Origin: Acidobacteriota bacterium
Lineage (GTDB): Bacteria > Actinomycetota > Acidimicrobiia > Acidimicrobiales > RAAP-2
Direction of reading: 5' to 3'
DNA: 58,815 nucleotides
NCBI GenBank assembly: GCA_018971385.1
Contig: JAGXAY010000004.1
Span: forward strand, 1 to 58,815
Every line of letters starts with the position of its first letter. Positions within the stretch are counted from its first letter, which is position 1. Position numbers and translations under genes: made by a program. This document shows, piece after piece, positions 37,243 to 45,795 of the stretch. The notes under the pieces are model-generated. The model was not told where the DNA came from and made no database searches. It saw only the letters and a list, made by a program, of their open reading frames with translations.

Positions 37243-38007
37243 TCACTCGTCCTTGAGCGGTTCGCCCTGATCGCGGTTGGCGAGACCCACCCGGAAGTAC
37301 GCCTTGTGGGAGATGGCCGATTCGGCGAGACCCCGGTCGAGGAGGGCCGAGCGCACGACGCGCGTCGCGTGGAACTCGGCGAACACGTAGGCGTGACCCT
37401 CGTCGGCTGGTAGCTCGAGGGAGGCGAGCGCGGCGAGGAGGCCGGCGGGGTCGTTCGCGGAACGTCCGGCGCGGTCGACGAAGACTCCCGTCACGCCGAG
37501 CTCGTCGGAGAAGGAGGTCGTGACGGCGTCGGCGGGGTCCTCGGTCTCGACGACGAAGAGGGCGCGTCCGGGCGTCTCGATGCTCTCGGCGAGTGAGTAG
37601 AAGGCCCCGAGGGCGCTGATGTGACCGACGAAGAGGTGCCAGTCGGCGAGGGGGTCGAGAAAGATTTTTCCCCGGGGGCCGACGACGTCCACCCGGGAGC
37701 CGAGATCCGCCTCGCGGGCCCAGGCCGCACCGGGCCCGTTGTGGGTGGACTGAATCCAGAGATCCATCGTTCCGGCCGCGGGGTCGACGCGCCGAACGCT
37801 GTAGCGGCGACGTAGAGACGGGCGCCCCTCATCGACCAGGATCATCACGTCCTGTCCGGGCCGACCGGCGAGGGCCTCGACGTCACCCTCCAGGGTGACC
37901 TGGACGAGGGAGGGACTGACGTCGGTACGCCCCACGAGGGTCGCGACCCGGGCGTGAGCTCCGGTGCGTTCGGCGAGCTGCAGGGAGGAGTCGAGGGGGT
38001 TGGTCAT
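37243..38007 (-). CDS. Siderophore-interacting protein-type FAD/NAD(P)H reductase
   Basis: The 254-residue product resembles ViuB/SIP flavoproteins, which reduce ferric siderophores in the cytosol to release iron. The FAD-binding barrel contains GQDVMILVDEG and RRRYSVRRVD (the RxYS-type flavin motif), followed by VDVVGPRGKIFLDPLADWHLFVG and the SIP C-terminal domain with YVFAEFHATRVVRSALL and KAYFRVG. The ATG at 38007 is chosen because a TAACGT box stands seven bases upstream and the N-terminus then fits; the open frame beyond it is antisense to ftsK. No siderophore transport genes are nearby. Confidence 0.8.
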   Translation of the reverse strand: MTNPLDSSLQLAERTGAHARVATLVGRTDVSPSLVQVTLEGDVEALAGRPGQDVMILVDEGRPSLRRRYSVRRVDPAAGTMDLWIQSTHNGPGAAWAREADLGSRVDVVGPRGKIFLDPLADWHLFVGHISALGAFYSLAESIETPGRALFVVETEDPADAVTTSFSDELGVTGVFVDRAGRSANDPAGLLAALASLELPADEGHAYVFAEFHATRVVRSALLDRGLAESAISHKAYFRVGLANRDQGEPLKDE

Positions 38008-38014
38008 TTCGTTT

Positions 38015-38020
38015 ACGTTA
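38015..38020 (-). promoter_or_regulatory. -10 box of a leaderless promoter for the SIP-type flavoprotein
   Basis: On the minus strand this reads TAACGT, seven bases before the ATG at 38007. The ftsK -10 box lies 31 bases away on the other strand, so the promoters are back to back. Confidence 0.5.
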
Positions 38021-38050
38021 GAAGAACCGGGACCCCGGGGTGGACTCCGG

Positions 38051-38056
38051 TAAATT
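38051..38056 (+). promoter_or_regulatory. -10 box of a leaderless promoter for ftsK
   Basis: TAAATT lies eight bases before the GTG at 38065. An overlapping TTAACT is a further AT-rich candidate. No Shine-Dalgarno sequence is present. Confidence 0.5.
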
Positions 38057-38064
38057 AACTCTTT

Positions 38065-40506
38065 GTGGCAACTCCTCGACGAGCGTCCTCGTCTCGCTCC
38101 GCTCGACGGACCCCCTCTCGTTCCCGCGCGGCCGAGGTTCCCGAGTCCATCTGGTCTCGGCACCGCCGCGACGTCCTGATTCTCGTCCTCGGCGTCCTCG
38201 GCGTTCTCGTCCTCCTCGCCCAGCTGGGGGCCCTCGGAGCCCTCGGACACCCCCTCACACTCGGGTTGAAGTACCTGCTCGGGGTGTCGCGCATCGTGAT
38301 CCCGCTCCTGCTCATCGCGCTCGCCCTGGCCCTCCTGAGCCGCCGGGTCGACCTGGAGCGAGCCCGTTTCGGCTGGGGCATCGGGTTAGCCCTCGTCGCG
38401 GTGAGTGGTCTCGGGGACGTCCTCGCGGGACGGCCCTCCCTCTCGGCCTCGGCGGCCCGTCTCGGCGGGGCCGGCGGGTGGCTCGGCGTCCTCGCGGGGG
38501 GTGGCCTCGCTCGCCTCGTGGGATCACTCGGGGCCGTCGTGATTCTTTCGGCCGTTCTCCTCGTCGCGATCATGGTGGGGGCCTCCCTCGGACTACGCAC
38601 CCTCCTCTCGGGCCTCTTTCGGGGAGTTCGTTTCTCCCTCCGTCACCTCGGACGGTGGTGGGTCGCGCGACCGAAGAGTTCGGAAGAGGAGGACGTCGAC
38701 GGCGACGAGGAGGAGATCGAGGAGGCCCCGCCCGAACCCCGGCGTCGACGAGAGCGCCCCCGACCCCCGCGAGCCGCCCTCGAGGAGGCCGTCGAACCGG
38801 ACGAGGAGATAGACGCCTACGACCCGTGGGAGCACGCCGACTCGGCTCCCCACACCACTCGTTCGGTGGTCCCCGAACCGGGGGAACCCGACGAGGAGCA
38901 AGAGGAAGACTCGCCCGTTCACGAGGAGTACGACTTCAGCGCCGAGGTGGAAGATCCGGGCGAGGTGGTGGTGCCCGAGAGTCACCGGGACGGGGGTGAG
39001 GCGACGGAGTGGGAGTTACCCCCACTCGGACTCCTCCAGCGCACCCGGGCCCAGGCCCAGGACCGCGCGGTCATCGAGGCGGCGGGACGGGACCTGGTGT
39101 CGGCCCTCCAGGCTCACGGGGTGGACACCCACCTCATTGGATTCACGGTGGGTCCGACGGTCACCCGCTACGAGTTGGAGCTCGGTCCGGGCGTGAAGGT
39201 CGCTCGGGTGACTTCGCTCAACAAGGACATCGCCTACGCCATGGCCAGTCCCGACGTCCGCATTCTCGCCCCCATCCCCGGACGCTCGGCGATCGGAGTC
39301 GAGGTGCCCAATCGCCAGCGCGCCCTCGTCGCCCTCGGGGACCTCCTCTCCTCCGAGGAGGCGCTCGCGAGCACTCACCCCCTCGACGTGCCCATCGGGC
39401 GCGACATCGCGGGAAAGACGGTGGTGGTCAATCTCGGCGAGATGCCCCACGTGCTGATCTCCGGGGCGACCGGCGCGGGAAAGAGTTCCTGCATCAACTC
39501 CCTCATCACCTCGCTCGTCATGCGGGCCAGTCCCGATCAGGTGCGCCTCATCCTCGTGGACCCGAAACGGGTCGAGCTCGGTCAGTACGGTGACCTGCCC
39601 CACCTCCTCGCTCCCGTGGTCGTGGACCCGAAGAAGGCGGCGGGCGCTCTCGCCTGGGCGGTGAAGGAGATGGAGCGTCGTTACGACATCCTCGCGGCCA
39701 GCGGCACGCGCGACATCACCGGATACCAGCAAGCCCTCGCCCGCGGGGATATTCAGGTCCCCCCCTCGGCCGCCCGGCTCGTCGCCGAGAGTCTCGCCGA
39801 GGCGACCGGTCTCGAGCCCGACGTCGAGGAGGACCGCCCCGAGACCCTGCCCTACATCGTGATTGTCGTCGACGAGCTGAACGACCTGATGATGGTGGCG
39901 GCCCGCGACGTCGAAGAGTCGGTCGTTCGTATCGCCCAGATGGCTCGCGCCGTCGGAATTCACCTGGTTCTCGCCACGCAACGTCCGAGTGTGGACGTCA
40001 TCACCGGGGTTATCAAGGCCAACGTCCCCTCGCGCATGGCCTTCGCGGTGTCCTCCCTCGCCGACAGTCGGGTCATCTTGGACCAGGCCGGTGCGGAGCG
40101 CCTCATCGGTAAGGGTGACATGCTGCTCGTGACGGCGTCGAGCAACATCGCGCGGCGGCTCCAATCCCCCTGGGTCTCCGAAGAGGAGGTTCGTCGGGTG
40201 GTGCAGTACTGGCGCGCCCAGGGCGGAACCACCGAGACGGTCGTGGCGCTCGACGCCCGAGGTGGACGGGGGGCGGAGTCGGGGGACGAGGACGACGACG
40301 ACGGACTCCTGCGTCGGGCCCGCGAGCTCGTCATTCGCACGCAGTCGGGGTCGACCTCCATGCTGCAGCGCAAACTACGAGTGGGCTTCGCCCGCGCCGG
40401 GCGACTCATGGACGAACTCGAGAATCAGGGAGTCGTCGGACCGGGTGACGGGTCGAAGGCCCGCAAAGTCCTCATCTCGCCGGACGAGCTCGACGACGGT
40501 TTTTAG
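38065..40506 (+). CDS. ftsK: DNA translocase FtsK/SpoIIIE
   Basis: FtsK pumps chromosome termini through the closing septum and activates Xer recombination. The 813-residue product has a basic N-terminus, about four membrane helices (to about residue 190), an acidic and proline-rich linker (about 210-320), an alpha domain, and the motor domain with Walker A GATGAGKSS near 467 and Walker B IVIVVDELNDLMM. The latter differs from the usual DELADLMM by one residue. TQRPSVDVITGVIKANVPSR is diagnostic. The C-terminal winged-helix gamma domain (SMLQRKLRVGFARAGRLMDELE) reads orienting sequences. It probably works with the Xer protein at 12183. Confidence 0.95.
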   Translation: MATPRRASSSRSARRTPSRSRAAEVPESIWSRHRRDVLILVLGVLGVLVLLAQLGALGALGHPLTLGLKYLLGVSRIVIPLLLIALALALLSRRVDLERARFGWGIGLALVAVSGLGDVLAGRPSLSASAARLGGAGGWLGVLAGGGLARLVGSLGAVVILSAVLLVAIMVGASLGLRTLLSGLFRGVRFSLRHLGRWWVARPKSSEEEDVDGDEEEIEEAPPEPRRRRERPRPPRAALEEAVEPDEEIDAYDPWEHADSAPHTTRSVVPEPGEPDEEQEEDSPVHEEYDFSAEVEDPGEVVVPESHRDGGEATEWELPPLGLLQRTRAQAQDRAVIEAAGRDLVSALQAHGVDTHLIGFTVGPTVTRYELELGPGVKVARVTSLNKDIAYAMASPDVRILAPIPGRSAIGVEVPNRQRALVALGDLLSSEEALASTHPLDVPIGRDIAGKTVVVNLGEMPHVLISGATGAGKSSCINSLITSLVMRASPDQVRLILVDPKRVELGQYGDLPHLLAPVVVDPKKAAGALAWAVKEMERRYDILAASGTRDITGYQQALARGDIQVPPSAARLVAESLAEATGLEPDVEEDRPETLPYIVIVVDELNDLMMVAARDVEESVVRIAQMARAVGIHLVLATQRPSVDVITGVIKANVPSRMAFAVSSLADSRVILDQAGAERLIGKGDMLLVTASSNIARRLQSPWVSEEEVRRVVQYWRAQGGTTETVVALDARGGRGAESGDEDDDDGLLRRARELVIRTQSGSTSMLQRKLRVGFARAGRLMDELENQGVVGPGDGSKARKVLISPDELDDGF

Positions 40507-40510
40507 ATCG

Positions 40511-41740
40511 ATGAGTCTCTGGCGTCCCCCCTCCCACTCACCCCGTCGCGGGTTCTGGGCTCGTCTCTCCGGGTTTCTCGTCGGGTCGGGTCTCAGTAGC
40601 GCTCTCGTGGGCGCCATGGTGGTACCGCTCGCGGGACAACCCGGACAACTGCAGATGCTGCGTACCTTCTCGACGGCGTCACCGGCGACGGTGCTGCACT
40701 GGACACCCGGAGTGGAGAGCGCCCTCGTCATTCCCTCCCTCTCGGTGGCCCTCGACTCACCCGACGATCACGCGGTGCCCATCGCGTCGCTCACGAAGTT
40801 GATGACGGCGTTGGTGGTCCTCGAACGCCTACCCCTCGCTCTCGGAGAGACCGGACCCTGCCTCACCGTGACGGCGTCCGACGTCGCTCTGGAGCAACAC
40901 GACGTCCTGACCGATCAGTCGAACGCCGCCATCGCCCTCGGGGAGAGGTTGTGCGAGTCGACGCTGCTCGCCGGTCTCCTCATCCACTCGGCCTCCGACT
41001 ACGCCACCCTCCTCGCGCGCCTCGCCTACGGGTCGAGTGCGCTCACGCTCGCGCACATGAACGCGCTGGCGCACGTTCTCGGGCTGCGCGCCACGCACTA
41101 CGTTGACCTCTCCGGTTTCGATCCCGGGGACGTCTCCAGCGCACTCGATCAGGGTCGCCTGGCCAGCATTCTCATGACCTACCCCGTCGTTCGGTCCATC
41201 GTGGATCAACCGACGGTGACCCTGCCGGTGGCGGGAACTCTCGGGACGTACCAGCCCCTCCTGGGGACGAATCACGTAATCGGCGTGAAGTCCGGCCGCA
41301 CCTCGGCGGCCGGGGGAACTGACGTTCTGGCGATGGAGTTCCCGCTCAGTCCGAGCGTCACGAGCGTGGCCTACTCGGTGGTTCTCGGGGCGCAGGGAGG
41401 CGACCTCATCACTCCGGCCGCCCTCGACGCACTTCACCTGGTCCAGAGCGCACTCAGCGGAGTGCGCCAGGTGCGTCTCCCCACGGGGTCCCCGATCGCG
41501 AGGTTCGGGTGGCCGGGTTCGACGACGACCTTCGTCACCAGTGCTCCACTGAGCTTTAACTACTGGCCGCAGTGGTCGACGAGTAGGCCCGGTTTCGGAC
41601 TCGCCCTCCCCGCCCCGGGGCGACCGGTGAAGCCCGGCGAGGTCGTGGGTGAGGTGGTCGAGCCCTTCACCCACACCCACGTGCCGCTCGTCACCAGTGT
41701 CGCGGCGGCGCCACCGCCCTGGTGGCAACGCCTACGCTAG
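40511..41740 (+). CDS. D-alanyl-D-alanine carboxypeptidase-like protein (S11 family) with atypical SxN motif
   Basis: The 409-residue protein has one N-terminal membrane segment or signal anchor (about 17-40) and an extracellular S11 peptidase domain. The SxxK motif is Ser93-Leu-Thr-Lys96 in IASLTKLMTALVVL; the KTG-type triad is Lys260-Ser-Gly262. The SxN motif aligns to Ser160-Ala-Ser162, with serine in place of asparagine. It may therefore be a trimmed or non-canonical enzyme acting on peptidoglycan stem peptides, or a wall-binding relative. It starts four bases after ftsK and shares that transcript, in keeping with a division role. The C-terminal part (about 320-400) is a second beta domain. 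Confidence 0.8.
   Translation: MSLWRPPSHSPRRGFWARLSGFLVGSGLSSALVGAMVVPLAGQPGQLQMLRTFSTASPATVLHWTPGVESALVIPSLSVALDSPDDHAVPIASLTKLMTALVVLERLPLALGETGPCLTVTASDVALEQHDVLTDQSNAAIALGERLCESTLLAGLLIHSASDYATLLARLAYGSSALTLAHMNALAHVLGLRATHYVDLSGFDPGDVSSALDQGRLASILMTYPVVRSIVDQPTVTLPVAGTLGTYQPLLGTNHVIGVKSGRTSAAGGTDVLAMEFPLSPSVTSVAYSVVLGAQGGDLITPAALDALHLVQSALSGVRQVRLPTGSPIARFGWPGSTTTFVTSAPLSFNYWPQWSTSRPGFGLALPAPGRPVKPGEVVGEVVEPFTHTHVPLVTSVAAAPPPWWQRLR
41733..41738 (+). promoter_or_regulatory. -10 box of a leaderless promoter for thrB
   Basis: TACGCT ends on the first base of the preceding stop codon and lies seven bases before the GTG at 41746. It favours this GTG over one at 41722, which lies upstream of the box. 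Confidence 0.5.
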
Positions 41741-41745
41741 GTTCC

Positions 41746-42591
41746 GTGTTCGCCCGAGTTCCCGCCTCGAGCGCCAACCTGGGGCCCGGCTTTGACGCCC
41801 TCGGGCTCGCGCTCGCGAAGTACGTCGAAGTACGAGTCGAGCCCGCCGACACCTTCACCATCACCTCCTCGGGGGAGGGGGCGGGACGATTCGACTCCCC
41901 GGACCACCTGGCGGCGCGCATCGTTCACGACACTCTCGGCCACTGGGAGTTTGCGCTCCACGTGCACTCCGAGATCCCGGTCTCACGGGGTCTCGGATCC
42001 TCCGCGGCCCTCGCCGTCGCCGCGGCCGCGGCCGCCGGCCACGGGAGCCCGTTGGCGATCGGTACGCGGGTCGACGGCCACGCGGAGAACGCCGCCGCCT
42101 CGGTGCTCGGGGGGTTGGTCGTCGCTCGGGGACACGACGAGAACGTCGTGACTCGTCCCCTGGCCCTCGACCCCGCGTGGCGGGTCGTCGCGGTCGTGCC
42201 CGACGAGGAACTCTCGACCGACGCGGCTCGCCGGGTGCTACCTCGCGAGGTGCCCTTCGCCGACGCCACCGCCAACCTCTCGGCCCTGGGTTTACTCCTC
42301 GCGGGTCTCGCGGACCACCGCGCGTGGCACCCCTCGGCGACGAGCGACGTTCTCCACCAGCCCTATCGATCGGCCCTCCTGCCCTACTCCGACGACCTGC
42401 TCGAGGAGTTACGCTCGGCCGGGGCCGCCGGGTCCTGTTGGTCGGGTGCGGGCTCGACCATGCTCGCTTTCGTCGTGGCCGACACCAGTCCGGCGGTGGC
42501 GAGTGCGGCGGACGTCTTTCTCCACGAGCGAGGGGTTCCGGGGCGCGTGTGGGAACTCGAGGTCGACCGGACCGGTCTCGTCGTCTCGTGA
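41746..42591 (+). CDS. thrB: Homoserine kinase
   Basis: ThrB phosphorylates homoserine for threonine synthesis. The 281-residue GHMP kinase has VPASSANLGPGFDALGLAL at the start, the ATP loop SRGLGSSAALAVAAAAAA near residue 85, and a C-terminal SGAGSTMLAF motif. The GTG at 41746 fits a -10 box and the family N-terminus; a GTG at 41722 would add eight residues and overlap the previous gene. The homoserine dehydrogenase and threonine synthase genes usually found beside it are not here. The stop shares GTGA with a transporter gene. Confidence 0.92.
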   Translation: MFARVPASSANLGPGFDALGLALAKYVEVRVEPADTFTITSSGEGAGRFDSPDHLAARIVHDTLGHWEFALHVHSEIPVSRGLGSSAALAVAAAAAAGHGSPLAIGTRVDGHAENAAASVLGGLVVARGHDENVVTRPLALDPAWRVVAVVPDEELSTDAARRVLPREVPFADATANLSALGLLLAGLADHRAWHPSATSDVLHQPYRSALLPYSDDLLEELRSAGAAGSCWSGAGSTMLAFVVADTSPAVASAADVFLHERGVPGRVWELEVDRTGLVVS

Positions 42592-43454
42592 GCGCCCGCG
42601 CTCCCGCGCTCGGTGGAGCGGCTCTCGTCGTCGCCGGCGCGGTCTCGATTCAGACCTCGGCCGCCCTCGTGATCCCGGCCTTCGTTCACCTCGGCGCCGC
42701 TTCCACGAGTGCCTGGCGTTTCGCCTTCGGCGCCGTCATCTTGCTCCTGCTCACCCGTCCCCGCGTGGGGTCGTGGACGAGAGCGCAGTGGCGCGGCGCG
42801 ATCGTCATGGGGCTCTCGACCGCCTTCATGAACATGTGTTTCTACCAAGCCCTGGCCCGCATCCCCCTCGGCACGGCCGTGACCATCGAGTTCCTCGGCC
42901 CCCTCGCCGTCGCGGTGTTCGGGCGACACTCCTGGGTGAACGCGGCCTGGGCGATTCTCGGGGCCTTCGGGGTGGTGTTGCTCTCCCATCCCGGAGGAGG
43001 GGTGACCTTCGTCGGTGCGCTCTTCGCGCTCGGCTCGGGAGTCGGGTGGGGGGGCTACGTCTTCGCGTCCCACCGCGTGGGTGGAGACACCCCGGGATTC
43101 GCCGGTCTCGCGGTGGCGATGAGCGTGGCCGCTCTCGTGTCGGCCCCCTGGTCCCTCTCGCGGACTTCCGATCTCGCCCAGCACCCGGGACTCGCGTCAC
43201 GACTCGCCCTCGTGGCGGCGCTCTCCATCGTGGCCGGCTTCGCCGCGGAGATGCAGGCCCTACGCCTCGTGACCCCCGCCGTGGTGGGAGTCCTCCTCTC
43301 CTTCGATCCGGCCGTCGCCTTCGCGGTCGGGGCGATCGGACTCCACGAGCACGCCACGATCTGGGTCCTCACCGGCCTCGCGTGCGTGGTGGTGGCCGGA
43401 GTCGGCGTGACCTGGTCGAGTGCCTCGGTCGTCGCCCCCCGCGACGTGGGGTAG
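42588..43454 (+). CDS. EamA-type transporter, RhtA-like threonine/homoserine exporter candidate
   Basis: The 288-residue protein has about ten hydrophobic helices in two EamA repeats, the drug/metabolite transporter layout. The segment FYQALARIPLGTAVTIEFLGPLAVAVF resembles RhtA-type exporters, which move homoserine and threonine out of the cell. It overlaps thrB by four bases, and the partner enzyme uses homoserine, which supports an amino acid export role. The assignment of substrate is inference. The start is the GTG at 42588. Confidence 0.75.
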   Translation: MSARAPALGGAALVVAGAVSIQTSAALVIPAFVHLGAASTSAWRFAFGAVILLLLTRPRVGSWTRAQWRGAIVMGLSTAFMNMCFYQALARIPLGTAVTIEFLGPLAVAVFGRHSWVNAAWAILGAFGVVLLSHPGGGVTFVGALFALGSGVGWGGYVFASHRVGGDTPGFAGLAVAMSVAALVSAPWSLSRTSDLAQHPGLASRLALVAALSIVAGFAAEMQALRLVTPAVVGVLLSFDPAVAFAVGAIGLHEHATIWVLTGLACVVVAGVGVTWSSASVVAPRDVG

Positions 43455-43456
43455 TG

Positions 43457-43479
43457 CCCGGGGCCCGGGGCCCGGGGCC
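43457..43479 (+). repeat. Three tandem CCCGGGG heptamers before miaB
   Basis: CCCGGGG is repeated at 43457-43463, 43464-43470 and 43471-43477, followed by CC. The array is self-complementary and occupies the -35 region of the miaB promoter. It could fold in DNA or RNA, or bind a protein; no function is known to me. Confidence 0.7.
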
Positions 43480-43484
43480 GTTGG

Positions 43485-43499
43485 CCGTTAGGCTAACGG
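43485..43499 (+). promoter_or_regulatory. miaB -10 box within a perfect dyad
   Basis: CCGTTAG (43485-43491) and CTAACGG (43493-43499) form an inverted repeat around one base. The centre contains TAGGCT (43489-43494), a -10 box six bases before the GTG at 43501, so miaB is probably leaderless. A repressor could bind the dyad, but the symmetry may be accidental. Confidence 0.5.
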
Positions 43500-43500
43500 G

Positions 43501-44892
43501 GTGCCCGAGAGCCGTACTTTTGATATTCGCACCTTCGGGTGTCAGATGAACGAGCACGACTCGGAGCGTCTCGCCGGACTCTTCGTCGCCCGGGGCCTGC
43601 GCCCGGCCCAGCCGGACGAGATCGCCGACGTGGTGGTCTTTAACACCTGCACCATTCGAGAGAACGCCGACCTCAAGCTCTACAGCGCCCTCGGTCACCT
43701 GAAGGCCGAGAAGGCGCGTCGCCCCGACCTCCAGATCGCCGTCGGCGGCTGCATGGCCCAAAAGGACCAGGACCGCATCCTCGAGCGAGCCCCCTGGGTC
43801 GACGTGGTTTTTGGCACCCACAACCTCGCCGAAGCCCCCCGCCTGCTCGAACGGGCCCGAGTGGAGGGTCCCCTGGTCGATATCTGGCCCGCCCCGGACC
43901 CCGACGCCGCGCGGGACATGGCCCCGGCGCTCTACGCCGTGCGCGAGAGCGACTTCGCGGCGTGGATGACGATTCAGACGGGCTGTGACAACACCTGCGC
44001 CTACTGCATCGTGCCCTCGGTGCGCGGCGGGGAGATCTCGCGGCCTCTCGAGGACCTGGTGCGCGAGGCGGCGCTCTTGAGCGCGCGGGGCGTGAGCGAG
44101 ATCACCGTGCTCGGCCAGAACGTCAACTCCTACGGGCGAGACCTCACCGGGCGAAGCCCCCTCTTCGCCGAGTTGCTGCGCCGCCTGGGCGAGGTGGAGG
44201 GGTTGGAGCGAGTCCGTTTCACCAGCCCGCACCCGAAGGACCTGCGCGAGGACACCATCGCCGCGATGGCCGAGACGGCGAACGTCTGCCCCCAACTCCA
44301 CCTACCCCTCCAGTCGGGGAGCGACCGCACCCTCTCGCGGATGCGCCGGGGCTACACCGCGGAGCGCTACCTCACTCGCCTCGCGGCGGCCCGAGCGGCC
44401 ATTGCCGACCTCCACGTGACGACCGACATCATCGTCGGTTTTCCGGGAGAGACGGAGGAGGACTTTCGGGCCACTCTCGAGGTCGTCGCCGAGGCGGACT
44501 ACGACTCGGCCTACCCCTTCCAGTTCAGTCCTCGCGAGGGCACGAGAGCGGCGGACTACGTCGAGGAGTTCGTGCCCGCCGAGGTCGTGAAGGAGCGGTT
44601 CCTGCGCCTGAAGGAGGTGCTCGACCGGAGCGCTCTGCGCCACCACGAAGCCCGCGAGGGTCTCCTCGAAGAGGTGCTCGCCGAGGGTCCGTCGCGCACG
44701 AACGAGGCGGTCTGGAGTGGTCGCACTCGCCAGGGCAAGTTGGTCCACTTCGATCCGCCGTCCGGGCTGCGCCCCGGCGCCCTCGTCGAGGTCCGCGTTA
44801 CTCACGGCGCGCCGTACCACCTGCGGGGCACGGTCGAGGGGGTTCTTCGCCCCCCGCGGCACAGGACGCGACTGAGCGTGCTCGCCTCGTGA
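43501..44892 (+). CDS. miaB: tRNA-2-methylthio-N6-dimethylallyladenosine synthase
   Basis: MiaB adds a methylthio group to isopentenyladenosine 37 of tRNA. The 463-residue radical SAM enzyme has the N-terminal cluster cysteines in FGCQMNEHDSE, FNTCTIRENA and GGCMAQK, the SAM cluster motif CDNTCAYCIVP, RGGEISRP, and a C-terminal TRAM domain (GRTRQGKLVHFD). The GTG at 43501 is supported by the -10 box. The next gene, miaA, makes the substrate base and overlaps by four bases. Confidence 0.95.
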   Translation: MPESRTFDIRTFGCQMNEHDSERLAGLFVARGLRPAQPDEIADVVVFNTCTIRENADLKLYSALGHLKAEKARRPDLQIAVGGCMAQKDQDRILERAPWVDVVFGTHNLAEAPRLLERARVEGPLVDIWPAPDPDAARDMAPALYAVRESDFAAWMTIQTGCDNTCAYCIVPSVRGGEISRPLEDLVREAALLSARGVSEITVLGQNVNSYGRDLTGRSPLFAELLRRLGEVEGLERVRFTSPHPKDLREDTIAAMAETANVCPQLHLPLQSGSDRTLSRMRRGYTAERYLTRLAAARAAIADLHVTTDIIVGFPGETEEDFRATLEVVAEADYDSAYPFQFSPREGTRAADYVEEFVPAEVVKERFLRLKEVLDRSALRHHEAREGLLEEVLAEGPSRTNEAVWSGRTRQGKLVHFDPPSGLRPGALVEVRVTHGAPYHLRGTVEGVLRPPRHRTRLSVLAS

Positions 44893-45791
44893 TTCTCGAC
44901 GCGGCCCTCGTGGGGCCGACGGCGTCGGGCAAGTCCGAGGTCGCCCACCGAGTGGCTCGCGAGCGCGGTGACGTGGAGATCGTCAGCCTCGACTCCATGA
45001 GCGTCTACCGGGGGATGGACGTGGCGACGGCCAAGCCCAGCCTCGCCGAACGCTCCGAGGTGCCCTACCACCTCGTCGACGTCGTCGCCGCTTCGGAGGA
45101 GTTCAGCGTGGCCGACGCGCTTCGTCGAGTCCGCGCGATTCGCTCGGAGCGTCCGACGACGACTCTGCTCGGCGTGGGGGGAACGGGGCTCTACGCCCGG
45201 GCCATCATCGACGACTTCGACATTCCCGGGACCTACCCCGAGGTGCGCGCCGCCCTCGAGGCCGACGACGACCTCACGTCCCTCTACGACGAACTCCGCC
45301 AGCGCGACCCCCTCGCGGCGTCGCGCATGGAGCCGACGAACGCCCGTCGGGTTCGCCGCGCCCTCGAGGTCTGTCGGGCGACCGGGCGCCCCTTTAGCTC
45401 CTTCGGTCCCGGTCTGGTGGAGTATCCGGCGAGCCCCGTGGTCCAGGTCGGTCTCGTCCTCGAGACGAGTGAGTTGGACCGGCGCATCGAGGAACGACTC
45501 CGTGGATTCCTGGAGATGGGACTCCTGGAGGAGATCACCCGGCTCCTCGACGAGGGGGTGTCCCGGGTCGCTCTCCAGGCGGTCGGCTACAAGGAGTTCC
45601 TTCCGACGCTCTCGGGCGAGCGAACGACGGAGGAGAGCCTGGCCGAGGCCGTCCTCAATACGCGCCGCCTGGCCCGGCGCCAGTGGCGCTGGTTTCGTCG
45701 AGACCCCCGCGTGACCTGGTACTCCCGGGGAGTCGACGCCTACGACCACCTCGCGCGAGTGGGGCTCGCGCGCGCGAACGTGGGAGACTAG
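44889..45791 (+). CDS. miaA: tRNA dimethylallyltransferase
   Basis: MiaA transfers a dimethylallyl group to adenosine 37 of tRNAs that read codons beginning with U. The 300-residue product has the P-loop VGPTASGKSEVA near residue 9, SLDSMSVYRGMDVATAKPS, GGTGLYARA, and the C-terminal QAVGYKEF and TRRLARRQWRWFRRD. The GTG at 44889 overlaps the stop of miaB. The dimethylallyl donor links it to the isoprenoid genes dxr and ispG. Confidence 0.95.
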   Translation: MILDAALVGPTASGKSEVAHRVARERGDVEIVSLDSMSVYRGMDVATAKPSLAERSEVPYHLVDVVAASEEFSVADALRRVRAIRSERPTTTLLGVGGTGLYARAIIDDFDIPGTYPEVRAALEADDDLTSLYDELRQRDPLAASRMEPTNARRVRRALEVCRATGRPFSSFGPGLVEYPASPVVQVGLVLETSELDRRIEERLRGFLEMGLLEEITRLLDEGVSRVALQAVGYKEFLPTLSGERTTEESLAEAVLNTRRLARRQWRWFRRDPRVTWYSRGVDAYDHLARVGLARANVGD

Positions 45792-45795
45792 AGCC

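Noticed and set aside
43457-43479. Short direct repeats considered as a CRISPR-like array
   Set aside because: The units are seven bases without spacers, and there are no cas genes. No CRISPR array is present anywhere in the window.
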